Assembly (NCBI GenBank): GCA_964447525.1
Contig: CAYUSU010000002.1
Coordinates: 1 to 64,000 of the forward strand
Source of the DNA: JAFGDH01 sp964447525
Lineage (GTDB): Archaea > Aenigmatarchaeota > Aenigmatarchaeia > QMZP01 > QMZT01
Length of the DNA: 64,000 nt
Direction: 5' to 3'
A program made the translations under genes and the position numbers. The notes under the pieces were generated by a model. That model did not search any database and was not told where the DNA came from. It saw only the letters and a program-made list of their open reading frames with translations. Numbering within the stretch: the stretch's first letter is position 1; each line of letters opens with the position of its first letter. Below are positions 34,651 through 43,662 of the stretch, one piece after another.

Positions 34651-35339
34651 TGGACGCGCAATCACCACAAGGTACAACACAGCAGATAGCAAACCAGAAC
34701 GTGAATCCCAAATACGCAGAAGTGAGAATAATCGACGACGTAGGAGTTTCAGTAGGGACAGGATTCAATAGCGATGGTTGGATAAAAGGACCGATAGTAA
34801 AAGCAGGTGGTACGAGCAGCGCAATGGGGCTCAGACTTGACCATTATTTAAACGGCAATGACATTTCCCCAAATGCCTGGTGGGGAGAGCATGATCTCAG
34901 TGTTAGCCAACTCATGGATATGTGCGTTTCCCCGAATGTGAAAGTAGAATGGGATCAGGGATCAGGGGACATACTCGCAAGACTTGGTCTCAGAACCAAA
35001 AACTTTGAATACGGACCACTGAGCGGAAGCATGTGTTTGTATCCTTGGTCGTCCAATCCACAGATGGACGGAGGAACCGATACCGGAAATCCAGAGAACC
35101 AGGTTCATGTTAATCTGGGTGTTGATCTTGGGAAGGGTTACATGTTCAATGGGATGTTCCGTCATCATTCCAGCAGGACGACTGAAGGAAATTTTAAGAA
35201 TGTGTGGGGGGCTGGTGTGAAAAAGAAGTTCAAAAACGGAATGTCTGCTGAGGTATGCGGAAGAAAATATCCTGACAAGAGAAAAAACGTATACGTGAAC
35301 CTGAGTATCCCGGTAAGCAAATATATAGGAAACCGTTGA
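34647..35339 (+). CDS. Hypothetical protein, 230 aa, predicted beta-rich (barrel-like strands)
   Basis: Starts with a Gln/Pro-rich stretch (MMDAQSPQGTTQQIANQNV), then many segments of alternating residues such as YAEVRIIDDVGVSVGTGF, VHVNLGVDLGKGYMFNGMF and KNVYVNLSIPVSKY, with short turns, resembling up-and-down beta-barrels. No signal peptide is evident, which argues against a secreted porin. The preceding ORF overlaps its start and AAGGAGATGAT gives a ribosome site. No family recognised; the similarity in plan to the 104-aa protein at 32397 is suggestive. Confidence 0.65.
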   Translation: MMDAQSPQGTTQQIANQNVNPKYAEVRIIDDVGVSVGTGFNSDGWIKGPIVKAGGTSSAMGLRLDHYLNGNDISPNAWWGEHDLSVSQLMDMCVSPNVKVEWDQGSGDILARLGLRTKNFEYGPLSGSMCLYPWSSNPQMDGGTDTGNPENQVHVNLGVDLGKGYMFNGMFRHHSSRTTEGNFKNVWGAGVKKKFKNGMSAEVCGRKYPDKRKNVYVNLSIPVSKYIGNR

Positions 35340-35352
35340 TTTTTTATCCGAT

Positions 35353-36555
35353 TTATTTTCCAAAAAGAATCTCAACTACCTCTCCATCCGATAGCTGGTA
35401 ATCCGCACCTATCTTCATTCTTTTCTTGAAGTCTATCCCGCCGATGAACTTGTCGGCCATTTCAGTGTGGACCTTTCCCGCGAACTCCTTGAGGGTGATC
35501 TTGTCCGGGACGAGCAACGCATCTGGAAGGACTTTCCCTTTCTTGTCCGTGAGGTGGTTGATGTTTGCGACAGGGTAGGCAACTATATAATTCAGAAGCT
35601 TGAACACCGCTGCGTCCAGACATTCTTGGACGCCCGTTGACCCGAATTTATCCAGCACGTTCTTCTTAACGAAATCGAGGCCCATCTTCTGCTTTTCATT
35701 CAGACCGTCCTGGTTCTTTACATCGAAACCCTTCTCACCGGGCGTGTAACCGATCAGTTCGTGTTGTGCGGCTTCCTTGAGCGCGAGCTCGCTCTCTGCT
35801 GAACAAGGAATGATTATGTAATCAGGGAATTTCTCCTTCAATCGCTTCAGATTCTCCTCAGAACCCGGAACGTCTATCTTGTTTGCCGCAATGATCATTT
35901 TCTTCGAGAGCTTCCTGAGTTCGAAAGCGAAACTTCTCAGATCTTCATCCGTCCACTGGGCCGGAGTCTCTGCGTTCATCCCGGATATTCTTATAGCCTG
36001 CGAAACCTGACTTTCCGTGATCTTCAACCCTGAGAACTGGATGGTAAGTGATTCGACCAGCTTCTTCTTCTGCATCTCAACATCCTTCGAGAACTTTCCC
36101 CAGTTCTTCTTCAGAAGTCCGAAGAACCATTCACCTATCTCCGTCTCCAGGAATTCCACGTCATTCGCCGGGTCATACGTTCCTTTCCCCACTGATTCGC
36201 CTTGATCATTGGTTGATCCTGAAACATCAATAACGTGGATGAATGCATCGGCTTGTCTCAGGTCGTCCAAGAATTGCAGTCCAAGACCTTTCCCTTCATG
36301 CGCTCCAGGGACCAGACCAGCGACGTCCAGCATCTCGACTGGAATGAATCTTATTCCATCCTTGCAATACCCATGATTAGGATTGCATTTCCCTTGAATA
36401 TTCTTCTCCGGACATTCCGCCTTGACAAATCCGACTGCGTGGTTTGGTTTGATGGTCGTGAAGACTCGATTTGATATTTCCACGTTTGCTAATGTGGTGG
36501 CTTTAAAAAAAGTACTTTTACCAGTATTTGTCTTGCCCACGATTCCTATCAACAT
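35353..36555 (-). CDS. Obg-type GTPase, YchF family (archaeal form) with TGS domain
   Basis: 400 residues. GTPase motifs: GIVGKTNTGKSTFF (G1), MLDVAGLVPGAHEGKGLG (G3) and AANKID (G4). The archaeal version has an insertion (ECPEKNIQGKCNPNHGYC) that is cysteine-bearing. The C-terminal TGS domain includes LPDALLVPDKITLKEFAGKVH and LSDGEVVEILFGK. YchF proteins bind ribosomes and ATP or GTP; exact role in archaea unclear. 16 bases separate it from the exonuclease gene upstream. Confidence 0.93.
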   Translation of the reverse strand: MLIGIVGKTNTGKSTFFKATTLANVEISNRVFTTIKPNHAVGFVKAECPEKNIQGKCNPNHGYCKDGIRFIPVEMLDVAGLVPGAHEGKGLGLQFLDDLRQADAFIHVIDVSGSTNDQGESVGKGTYDPANDVEFLETEIGEWFFGLLKKNWGKFSKDVEMQKKKLVESLTIQFSGLKITESQVSQAIRISGMNAETPAQWTDEDLRSFAFELRKLSKKMIIAANKIDVPGSEENLKRLKEKFPDYIIIPCSAESELALKEAAQHELIGYTPGEKGFDVKNQDGLNEKQKMGLDFVKKNVLDKFGSTGVQECLDAAVFKLLNYIVAYPVANINHLTDKKGKVLPDALLVPDKITLKEFAGKVHTEMADKFIGGIDFKKRMKIGADYQLSDGEVVEILFGK

Positions 36556-36571
36556 GTTATCACTTTAATTT

Positions 36572-37180
36572 CTATTCAAAACTTAAAATCTTTACCTGTG
36601 CGTCATCATTTCCGGATACTGGGTAATTGCTGAACTCTTTCAGGAGATTTTTTTCTTTCTGAACCCTGAGTATACCTTCGGCCGTGTATTTCGCTCCCCT
36701 CAGAGCGTTGTGAGGATCAGGCTCCGGTGGCATTCCAAGCGAAATCATTATTTCGTTAAGGCTGAACAAAAGGATGCCTTCATACATCGATTTGTTTATG
36801 CCCATCTTTTCGCAGAAAATGTCATGGAGATCCAGAACATCATCGGAAAACGGGAAAGTGAGCTTGAATCTGTCCGCGGTGGCCTTGAGGAATGAGTAAT
36901 CGAATCTGGTGTAATAACCTCCGAGCTTTCGGGATTTGATCTTTCCGGCCCAGTCCAAAAATTCAGAAAGGAGTTCGCCCGGTGTTTTGGTGTTCTTTTT
37001 GATTTGTTCCATCTTGAAACCGTTGATCTTGAGGGCGGTCTTGCTGATGGATGCTCCTTTCCATATCCCACACTCTCCGTAGAACTGGTTTTCCGGATTT
37101 TCGAAGTCAATCGCGCCTATGCTCAAAATAGAATTCCTTATCGGATCAAGTCCCGTGGTTTCGACGTCCACTATTATCAT
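36572..37180 (-). CDS. DnaQ-like 3'-5' exonuclease (DEDD fold) with a variant last motif
   Basis: 202 residues. Exo I is MIIVDVETTGLDPIRNSILSIG and Exo II contains GGYYTRFDYSFL. The Exo III motif reads PHNALRGAKYTAE: the histidine is kept but the place of the final aspartate is glycine. In DEDDh enzymes that aspartate binds the metals, so activity may be reduced, or the residue supplied elsewhere; related subfamilies may have this change as a rule. Starts directly at the MetRS stop. Confidence 0.82.
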   Translation of the reverse strand: MIIVDVETTGLDPIRNSILSIGAIDFENPENQFYGECGIWKGASISKTALKINGFKMEQIKKNTKTPGELLSEFLDWAGKIKSRKLGGYYTRFDYSFLKATADRFKLTFPFSDDVLDLHDIFCEKMGINKSMYEGILLFSLNEIMISLGMPPEPDPHNALRGAKYTAEGILRVQKEKNLLKEFSNYPVSGNDDAQVKILSFE

Positions 37181-39835
37181 TTAACAGACCTTCCCTTCCA
37201 TACCGTTGTCAACCGTAACATCCCCTTCGGACGTCTTCAGTTTCTTTCCCTTGTAAAAAACACCATCTTTCTTCGCAAGTATTTCGAGGTTCCAGAATTC
37301 CTTGATATCTACGACCTTCGAAGGTTTTTTATCGATCCCGTCCGCAAAAACGCTCGTTCCGGGTTTAGAATCGCTGGTCAGCAGACCTATCTTCCCTCCA
37401 CCTTCGACCGCGAGAAGCATACCATTAGATTCTTCACCCCGCAAATTCGCAGGTTTTAGATTGGAAAGAATAACAAGTTTCTTCCCTTCCAGTTCTTCCT
37501 TCTTGTAATAAGGCTTTATGCTGGCAACTATCTGGCGTTTTTCCGAACCGATATCTATCTTTAGCTTGTACAACTTGTCTGCGTTTGGATGGTCTTCCAC
37601 CGAAACAATCTTGGCGACTTTCAGGTCTAGCGAGGAGAAAGGTTCTTCGTTCTCTTCCTCCTTAAGGATTTCGTACGAACCCCCGCAGATTTTCTTTATC
37701 AGTTCGCACATAGCCCTGAGGGAATCCTCCAAATATTTGTCGCTCGTTTCCTTGTTTCCTTGGACGTAAAGGAATATATTCCTGGAACCCTTGTCTATTT
37801 TCGTGTGTTCTCCCTGTTTGACTTCGAGTTTGCACATCACGTTCTGATCATCGACAACCACGTATTCCCCTTTGTTGATTTTTTCCTTCTCCTTTGTTCC
37901 GAGAGGAACGTAATTTTCGCTTCCGTCCGCTATCTTCAGGTGGACGTTGCCCTTGATCTTTGAAACATCATGAGCTCCTGCCGCTATCGAATGTTTGCAT
38001 GCGATCATGTTATATGCGTCAACAACAGCATTTATCGTTGGGAATTTCCCGATCTTCTTCACTATCTGATGGAGATGCATTATCGGGTTTTCTGCCTTTA
38101 TTCCGACCTTCGCGTACAGTTCCTCGTATGCCTTTATGATCTTGTCTTTCGAAAGATCTCTGCTGGCGAACTCCTTGGAAAAGCCATCCTTCATCTTTTC
38201 GAGTTCTCCCGCCTTTGATCTAACGTTAATATCTTTCAGTAAAGCGGCACGGAAGTTGATACCGAGATTTTTTACGTCAGAAGTAACTTCATAATTTACT
38301 TTCTTCACTTCTGTTTTTTCAGGTTCCTTCTTATCGATATTTCTCAACACTATGGCAGGTTCACCGATTTTATGATCTTTGATTTCCTTCCCCAGATCAC
38401 TACATCCGAGATCCTTGAGATTCAGCTGCTTCTCGATGGATTCGCAGAAATCCGGGATGACAGGCTTAAGAAGAATTATGATGTTCTTGGCTATGTTTGC
38501 GGCGAGAGCAAGGACTTCGTCGCATCTTTTCTTGTCATTTCTGGCGAGCACCCATGGCTGGCTTTCCTGGAAGTATCCGTTCCCTATATCCCCTATCTCC
38601 AAAACGGTCCTGAGGGCCTTGTCCAGTTTCAACCCTTCGAAGGCGCTTTCAACTTCCTTTACCTTACCCTTGACGAGATCGATCGTTTTCTTATCCTTAC
38701 TCGCATTGATAGACTTTATCTCAGAACCCGTCTTTTTCACGAACGACAGCGTCCGGTAACAGAAGTTCGCGATGTTCGAAACAAGCTCGTTGTTCACCCT
38801 TTCTATCATTTCATCCACCGAGAAATCTCCGTCATCCCCGAACGGAATATTTCTAATGAGGAAGTATCTCAATGAGTCCGAGGAATATTCCTTTGCCAAA
38901 TATATCGGATCAATCACATTACCCAACGATTTGGACATCTTCTGTCCGTTGACCGTAAGGAAGCCATGGACTATGATCTTTTTCGGAAGCGGTATTCCAG
39001 CACCCAATAACATGCCTGGCCATATTCCCGCGTGGAATCTTAGCATATCCTTTCCAACCGCATGGATGTTCGCTGGCCAGAACTTCGTATACTTCTTGTC
39101 CGGGAATCCGACCCCCGTGAGATAATTGGTCAAAGCATCGCACCAAACATACATTACCTGGTTCTCATCTCCTGGAACCGGAACACCCCACGGAAGATGC
39201 TTCTTGTCCCTCGAAAAGCTCACGTCCGTCAGTCCTTCTTCGATCAGTCCCAAAAAGTCATTCTTCCATTTCTCTGGGTAAATTTCCAATTGATCAGATT
39301 TGACAAGTTCCCTGATCCTGTCCGAGTATTTGGAAAGCTTGAAAAAATAATTCTCCTCTGCGATCTTCTGTATCTCCAGACTGGGGTGATTTGGGCACTT
39401 CCCATCTTCCAGATCTTTTTCCGTGATGAATCTCTCGCACCCGGAACAGTAAAATCCTTCGTATTTCTTCTTGTAGATATCCCCTTTATCGGCCAGTGTT
39501 TTCCAGATTTCCAGCACTCCCGGCCAGTGGACCTTCTGATCAGTCGTGCGAATAAAGTATGAACTGGATATGTTCAATGCTTTTGTCAGCTCCCGGAAAA
39601 AAGCGGAATTTTTGTCCACAAAAGCTTGGGGTGTTAATCCCTGTTTCTTTGCGGTCTGGTAATTCTTGGTTCCGTGTTCATCGGTTCCCGTAAGGAAAAA
39701 TACATCACTCCCTTTCAGCCTTTCCAATCGCGCTAATACGTCCGCCTGGATTATTTCTAGAGCAAAGCCTATATGAGGAGGGGCGTTGGCGTAAGGAATG
39801 GTCGTGGTTATATAGAATCCTTTTTTCTCGTTCAT
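37181..39835 (-). CDS. metG: Methionyl-tRNA synthetase with internal B3/4 domain and C-terminal EMAPII-like domain
   Basis: 884 residues against about 550-750 in most archaea. Class I core: TIPYANAPPHIGFALE (HIGH-type), a zinc knuckle CSGCERF, and VNGQKMSKSLGNVID (KMSKS, about residue 300). Anticodon-binding helices run to about 490. Residues about 512-720 match the B3/4 domain of bacterial PheRS beta chains and its free-standing relatives: FPTINAVVDAYNMIACKHSI, HDVSKIKGNVHLKIA, VVDDQNVMCK and GSRNIFLYVQG. Residues about 732-840 are the tRNA-binding OB domain (LDLKVAKIVSVEDHPNADKL, SNLKPANLRGEESNGMLLA). MetRS charges both Met tRNAs. The added B3/4 domain is unusual. Confidence 0.95.
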   Translation of the reverse strand: MNEKKGFYITTTIPYANAPPHIGFALEIIQADVLARLERLKGSDVFFLTGTDEHGTKNYQTAKKQGLTPQAFVDKNSAFFRELTKALNISSSYFIRTTDQKVHWPGVLEIWKTLADKGDIYKKKYEGFYCSGCERFITEKDLEDGKCPNHPSLEIQKIAEENYFFKLSKYSDRIRELVKSDQLEIYPEKWKNDFLGLIEEGLTDVSFSRDKKHLPWGVPVPGDENQVMYVWCDALTNYLTGVGFPDKKYTKFWPANIHAVGKDMLRFHAGIWPGMLLGAGIPLPKKIIVHGFLTVNGQKMSKSLGNVIDPIYLAKEYSSDSLRYFLIRNIPFGDDGDFSVDEMIERVNNELVSNIANFCYRTLSFVKKTGSEIKSINASKDKKTIDLVKGKVKEVESAFEGLKLDKALRTVLEIGDIGNGYFQESQPWVLARNDKKRCDEVLALAANIAKNIIILLKPVIPDFCESIEKQLNLKDLGCSDLGKEIKDHKIGEPAIVLRNIDKKEPEKTEVKKVNYEVTSDVKNLGINFRAALLKDINVRSKAGELEKMKDGFSKEFASRDLSKDKIIKAYEELYAKVGIKAENPIMHLHQIVKKIGKFPTINAVVDAYNMIACKHSIAAGAHDVSKIKGNVHLKIADGSENYVPLGTKEKEKINKGEYVVVDDQNVMCKLEVKQGEHTKIDKGSRNIFLYVQGNKETSDKYLEDSLRAMCELIKKICGGSYEILKEEENEEPFSSLDLKVAKIVSVEDHPNADKLYKLKIDIGSEKRQIVASIKPYYKKEELEGKKLVILSNLKPANLRGEESNGMLLAVEGGGKIGLLTSDSKPGTSVFADGIDKKPSKVVDIKEFWNLEILAKKDGVFYKGKKLKTSEGDVTVDNGMEGKVC

Positions 39836-39968
39836 TCCAATATTTTGGAATATTATGTTAAAAATCTATTCTCCGGGAGAACTCCGGAAGAAAATGCATT
39901 TTTCTGAACAGATCAATTTTTTAAGAATAACAATTCACTATAAAGATACTTCGAAATCGGGTGATCTC

Positions 39969-41609
39969 ATGATGGAACAATTACAGGATATGATCAGAAA
40001 GGCGACCAGAGCGAAGGAGATTATCGATTCCTGTTCTGACCAGATAAGAGTCGTTTCACATTACGACGCTGACGGGATATGTTCGGCTGCGATAATGACT
40101 AAGGCGTTGCTTCGGAAGGGAAAGGATTTCCACCTCGCTTTTGTCCAGCAGATAAACGACGACATTCTGATGGAGCTGGACGCGGAGAAGAGGAAGGTGA
40201 TCATATTCCTTGATCTGGGATCGGGATATCTCAATGACATAAAGAACCACATAAAGGATTCCCGCGTCATCATTTGCGATCATCACCAGCCGGTCGGGGA
40301 AGCCGGCGATAACGTTACCGAGATAAATTCCGTATCATCCGGCATCGATGGCAACATTTCCGGCGCCGGCGTCACTTATCTTCTGGCAAGAACGATGAGC
40401 AGCGAGAACATTGATCTCGCCTCGCTGGCGATCGTGGGGGCAATAGGGGATTCCCAGATAGATTCCGTGGGGAAGGATTGGAGACTGAACGGGCTTAACA
40501 TGGAGATTGTCAAGGATGCGGAAAAAAAAGGGAAGCTCAACGTCTCGAAGGGTCTAAGGATATGGGGCAGATACTCGCGGCCGTTACACAAGGCGTTGCA
40601 ATATTCCATCGATCCGTATATACCGGGAATTTCCGGTTCCGAGTCGGCTTCGGTCCAGTTCCTCAACGAAATAGGAATTCCTGTAAAGAAGAGCGACGGT
40701 GAATGGAACACGATATCTGACCTGACGATTGATCAGCAGAAAAAACTCGCCACAGAAATCATAAAAGAGAGGATTCGTGTCAATCACAGTGATCCTGACG
40801 TTGTTTTCGGGGATGTGTACGAGCTTCTGGACAAACCCGGAATATTCAGGGACGCCAGCGAGTTCGCGACCGTACTGAATGCATGCGGGAAGATGGACAA
40901 CGCAAGCCTAGGGGTTTCCGTCTGCCTGAACAGGCCGGATTCCTTTGAAGAGGTGAAGAAGGTAGTCGCGAAATACAGAAATGAAATAGGGAAAGCGATA
41001 TCGTGGATATACCGACAGATAGATGGGAAAACGGACAAGGTAAAGATAATGAAAGGTGTTTACATACTCGCCGGTGATGCTATTTCAGAACATTTCATCT
41101 CGAATGCCACCTCAACGGTCAGCCATTCCGGAATACTCCCGGACAAGCCGATTTTTGGTCTTGCTAACGCAGAGAGGGGAATAAAGATATCGGCAAGGAT
41201 CAGCAAGGAGCTCGTTGATAAAGGAATGCGATTGAACGAGATAATGAACAAGATTGCTTCAAAATATGGGACGGAAGGCGGAGGTCACATGGCAGCTTCC
41301 GGTGCGACCATTCCGGCTGGAAAAGAAGAGGAATTCATACAGATGGCCGAGGAACTGATACCCAAACCATCCGAAACGAATGAAGCGAAAGAACCTGAAG
41401 AAAAACAGGAAGAGGCTGCGGATAAAGCTAATAAGGATGAGGACGTAATAAAAACAGATAACTTTATAATATATGACAACAAAAATAAGGAATTCGAGAG
41501 CAGGGAACCTATTGACCTCTCGAAGATAGATATAGAAGGTAATGACAATGGGAATGAAAAGCAAGCCGAGACTCAAGGAAGAAGAGAAGGTAACGAAGGA
41601 CACTGCTAA
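39969..41609 (+). CDS. DHH/DHHA1 phosphoesterase (archaeal RecJ-like)
   Basis: About 546 residues from the ATG at 39969, chosen because GGGTGATCTC precedes it; a long in-frame leader back to 39855 overlaps a TATA-like region and is unlikely. Motifs: VVSHYDADGICSAA, FLDLGSGY, ICDHHQPVG (DHH) and the C-terminal DHHA1 motif YGTEGGGHMAASGA. Archaeal relatives act as RecJ-like nucleases with the replisome or on RNA. The tail (from about residue 460) is Glu/Lys-rich. The end overlaps rps3ae. Confidence 0.88.
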   Translation: MMEQLQDMIRKATRAKEIIDSCSDQIRVVSHYDADGICSAAIMTKALLRKGKDFHLAFVQQINDDILMELDAEKRKVIIFLDLGSGYLNDIKNHIKDSRVIICDHHQPVGEAGDNVTEINSVSSGIDGNISGAGVTYLLARTMSSENIDLASLAIVGAIGDSQIDSVGKDWRLNGLNMEIVKDAEKKGKLNVSKGLRIWGRYSRPLHKALQYSIDPYIPGISGSESASVQFLNEIGIPVKKSDGEWNTISDLTIDQQKKLATEIIKERIRVNHSDPDVVFGDVYELLDKPGIFRDASEFATVLNACGKMDNASLGVSVCLNRPDSFEEVKKVVAKYRNEIGKAISWIYRQIDGKTDKVKIMKGVYILAGDAISEHFISNATSTVSHSGILPDKPIFGLANAERGIKISARISKELVDKGMRLNEIMNKIASKYGTEGGGHMAASGATIPAGKEEEFIQMAEELIPKPSETNEAKEPEEKQEEAADKANKDEDVIKTDNFIIYDNKNKEFESREPIDLSKIDIEGNDNGNEKQAETQGRREGNEGHC

Positions 41610-42363
41610 AGTAGAAGAAGCCTCGGCCACTGATGTCGAAGAGAAGAAAATAATCATAAAGAAGTGGAAGGGAAAGGACTGGTTCAACATAATCGCCCCT
41701 GAAAACTTCGCTGGAATTTTCCTTGCTCAGACACCCACCACCGATCCAAAAAACATCATGGGAAGAAATATCGAAGTCTCGGTTTCTGAAATTACCGGCG
41801 ACAGACACCGGGATAACATGAAGATGAAATTCATGGTTGAAAGGATTGATGGTAAGAACGCGCACACAAGGTTCAACGGCTTCGAATCGGTAAGGGAACA
41901 TGTAATGAGAATGATCAGAAAGAGAAACATGAAGGTCCAGATAATTTTCGATTCAACCACTAAAGACGGGTGGCTCCTTAAGATAACCGCACTTTCGATA
42001 CTTAACGGGAAAACAACCGCAGACATCCAGAGAAAAGCAAGGAAGATGATGGTCGACATGATCAACGAAACCACGGGCGAGGTCACTATTAACGAGTTAA
42101 TAAGAAAGATAATCAACACCCAGCTCCAGATGCAGATAAAGAAAACCGTGAGCAAGATTTATCCTGTCAGGTTCTTTGAGATAGAGAAGATAAGGGTCCT
42201 GAAGGCAGGCGAATCAAAAATAGTGGAAGAAAAACCGAAGGAAGTAGTCGAAAAGCCAAAAGAGATAAAGAAAGAAGAAAAACCAAAAGAAACGAAAGAA
42301 AAGAAGGAAACCAAGAAACCGGATAAAAAAGTTGAAAAGAAAACTGCAAAAACAAAGAAATGA
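41542..42363 (+). CDS. rps3ae: Ribosomal protein eS1
   Basis: 273 residues. Family segments: KKWKGKDWFNIIAPENF, MGRNIEVSVSEITGD and MKMKFMVERIDGKNAHTRF. eS1 sits on the small-subunit platform at the mRNA exit. The last 55 residues are an almost pure Lys/Glu/Pro/Thr tail, longer than usual and similar to the N-terminus of the membrane protein at 44473. Overlaps the DHH gene by 68 bases in a different frame. Confidence 0.93.
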   Translation: MTMGMKSKPRLKEEEKVTKDTAKVEEASATDVEEKKIIIKKWKGKDWFNIIAPENFAGIFLAQTPTTDPKNIMGRNIEVSVSEITGDRHRDNMKMKFMVERIDGKNAHTRFNGFESVREHVMRMIRKRNMKVQIIFDSTTKDGWLLKITALSILNGKTTADIQRKARKMMVDMINETTGEVTINELIRKIINTQLQMQIKKTVSKIYPVRFFEIEKIRVLKAGESKIVEEKPKEVVEKPKEIKKEEKPKETKEKKETKKPDKKVEKKTAKTKK

Positions 42364-42391
42364 TTTTATTCTATCAATACAAACGAATAAC

Positions 42392-43162
42392 ATGAGACTT
42401 GTTGCTTTAGTAGACAAACCCAGCGGTCCTACATCCTTCGATTGCGTCGAAACACTGACAAAGAAATTCAAAGTAAAGAAGGCGGGCCACACAGGCACGC
42501 TTGACCCGAAAGTGACTGGCCTGATGATAATCGCTCTGGACGAAGCCAGGAAAGCGATACCTGTTCTTATGGGAATGGACAAGGAATACGAAGGAAAGAT
42601 GATTCTTCATAAAGACGTTTCTACCGATTCTCTGAAAAAGGCAATGAAAAAATTCATCGGCAACATAACCCAGATGCCTCCGGTACGTTCCAGAGTAGCA
42701 AGAAAACCGAGGAAACGGAAGGTATACTCTTTCGAACTGCTGAAAGAGAACGGAAGAGAGATCGGGTTCAGTGTCAGATGCGAGGCGGGAACCTACATAC
42801 GTAAGTTGGTCCATGACGTTGGAGAACACCTGAAAACAGGCGCTCACATGGCCAATCTCCGAAGAGTATCAATAGGACCGTTCCAGATCAAGGAATCATT
42901 TCCCCTTGAAAAGATCAGGAAAAGTGATCTCGTTCCGCTGGAAAGCGTTCTCGAAAGGATACTGCTGAAAAAGGCCGTGGTTAACAGCGATGCCGTAGAA
43001 AAGATCAGGAACGGCGTTCCTGTCGGTAAGGAAATGGTAATAAAATCAGAGGAATTTCGAAGGAATGAAACGTTCGGTATATACGACGAAGAGGGAAACA
43101 TAATAGCCCTCGGAAAGAAATCAGATGGCAAGATAAAGGCTGACAGGGTTTTCAATAAGTGA
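42392..43162 (+). CDS. truB: tRNA/rRNA pseudouridine synthase Cbf5 (TruB family) with PUA domain
   Basis: 256 residues from the ATG at 42392; an in-frame upstream ATG lies in the eS1 tail. The catalytic motif KKAGHTGTLDPKVTGLM carries the nucleophile Asp. Other motifs: MPPVRSRVARKPRKRKVY and RCEAGTYIRKLVHDVG. A PUA domain occupies the C-terminus. Archaeal Cbf5 makes pseudouridine in rRNA with H/ACA guide RNAs and U55 in the tRNA T-loop, in this organism the very loop that some introns interrupt. Shorter than many Cbf5 (about 330). Confidence 0.93.
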   Translation: MRLVALVDKPSGPTSFDCVETLTKKFKVKKAGHTGTLDPKVTGLMIIALDEARKAIPVLMGMDKEYEGKMILHKDVSTDSLKKAMKKFIGNITQMPPVRSRVARKPRKRKVYSFELLKENGREIGFSVRCEAGTYIRKLVHDVGEHLKTGAHMANLRRVSIGPFQIKESFPLEKIRKSDLVPLESVLERILLKKAVVNSDAVEKIRNGVPVGKEMVIKSEEFRRNETFGIYDEEGNIIALGKKSDGKIKADRVFNK

Positions 43163-43291
43163 AACCTTTTTCTAAATCAAGGAAAACAATAAAAATTCAA
43201 GCGGATACTAAATAGTATACAACAGCATATAACAATCAATCGAAACGTCTGATGACTTGCATTTAATAATCAGGTCATCTTTCGTAATACT

Positions 43292-43455
43292 GCCTCGGTA
43301 GCTCAGTGGGGAGCCTTTTCCGGACGTTGACACATGTCACAAAAGCCTCCAGGGAAAAGTTCGCTGATTAGAGCGTTCGCTTGGTAAGCGAAAGGTCGCG
43401 AGTTCAATAAGCGTTCACCCTCGAGGGTGCCCGTTTGGAATCCTCGCCCGAGGCT
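43292..43455 (+). tRNA. tRNA-Thr(GGT) with two introns (D-loop and T-loop)
   Basis: Acceptor GCCTCGG (43292-43298) pairs CCGAGGC (43448-43454), T73 at 43455. Anticodon stem TTCGC/GCGAA with loop TTGGTAA; GGT at 43383-43385. Intron 1, about 43310/43311-43367 in the D-loop, contains a stem CTTTTCC/GGAAAAG; exon AGTG pairs with intron CGCT with 3-nt bulges. Intron 2, 43409-43441, lies in the T-loop after TTCAAT; exon TTCA pairs with intron TGGA, giving the loop TTCAATC. The stem inside is CACCCTCGAGGGTG. Removing both leaves about 73-74 nt. Lies between Cbf5 and a tiny basic ORF. Confidence 0.85.
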
Positions 43456-43511
43456 TAAAACAGGTCAAAACCCGTAAACAAATATAAATTCATATGCGAT
43501 AAATGATTACT

Positions 43512-43604
43512 ATGCCTTGTGGAAGAAAACGAAAAAGAAAGAAGATCAAGAAGCACAAACTCAAGAAGAGAAGGAAGAAGATGAGGCACAGGAAGAAAAA
43601 GTAA
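43512..43604 (+). CDS. Tiny highly basic protein, 30 aa (ribosomal-like)
   Basis: A 30-residue frame starting MPCGRKRKRKKIKKHKL and ending KKMRHRKKK, with 20 or more Lys/Arg. It resembles in size and sequence the smallest ribosomal proteins: the eL41 pattern (KRRKMRQRSK-like end) or the mS38/AURKAIP1-type KKHKLKKRRKK motif. Preceded by an A/T-rich promoter region (CAAATATAAATTCATATG about 43480-43497), 25 or fewer bases before the ATG, fitting leaderless expression. The composition is so biased that a chance frame is possible but unlikely. Which of the two families fits cannot be settled by eye. Confidence 0.6.
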   Translation: MPCGRKRKRKKIKKHKLKKRRKKMRHRKKK

Positions 43605-43662
43605 GCAAAATTGACCACTTTTTTATAGTAAAATCATTTAAATACACAAAACAACAATAGTA

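Noticed and set aside
38372..38875. Plus-strand frames within the MetRS gene
   Set aside because: Antisense shadows of a well-conserved coding region with no motif.
41259..41690. Long antisense frame over the DHH and eS1 genes
   Set aside because: Mirror of Lys/Glu-rich codons, hydrophobic low-complexity translation, no ribosome site, and the sense frames are clear families.
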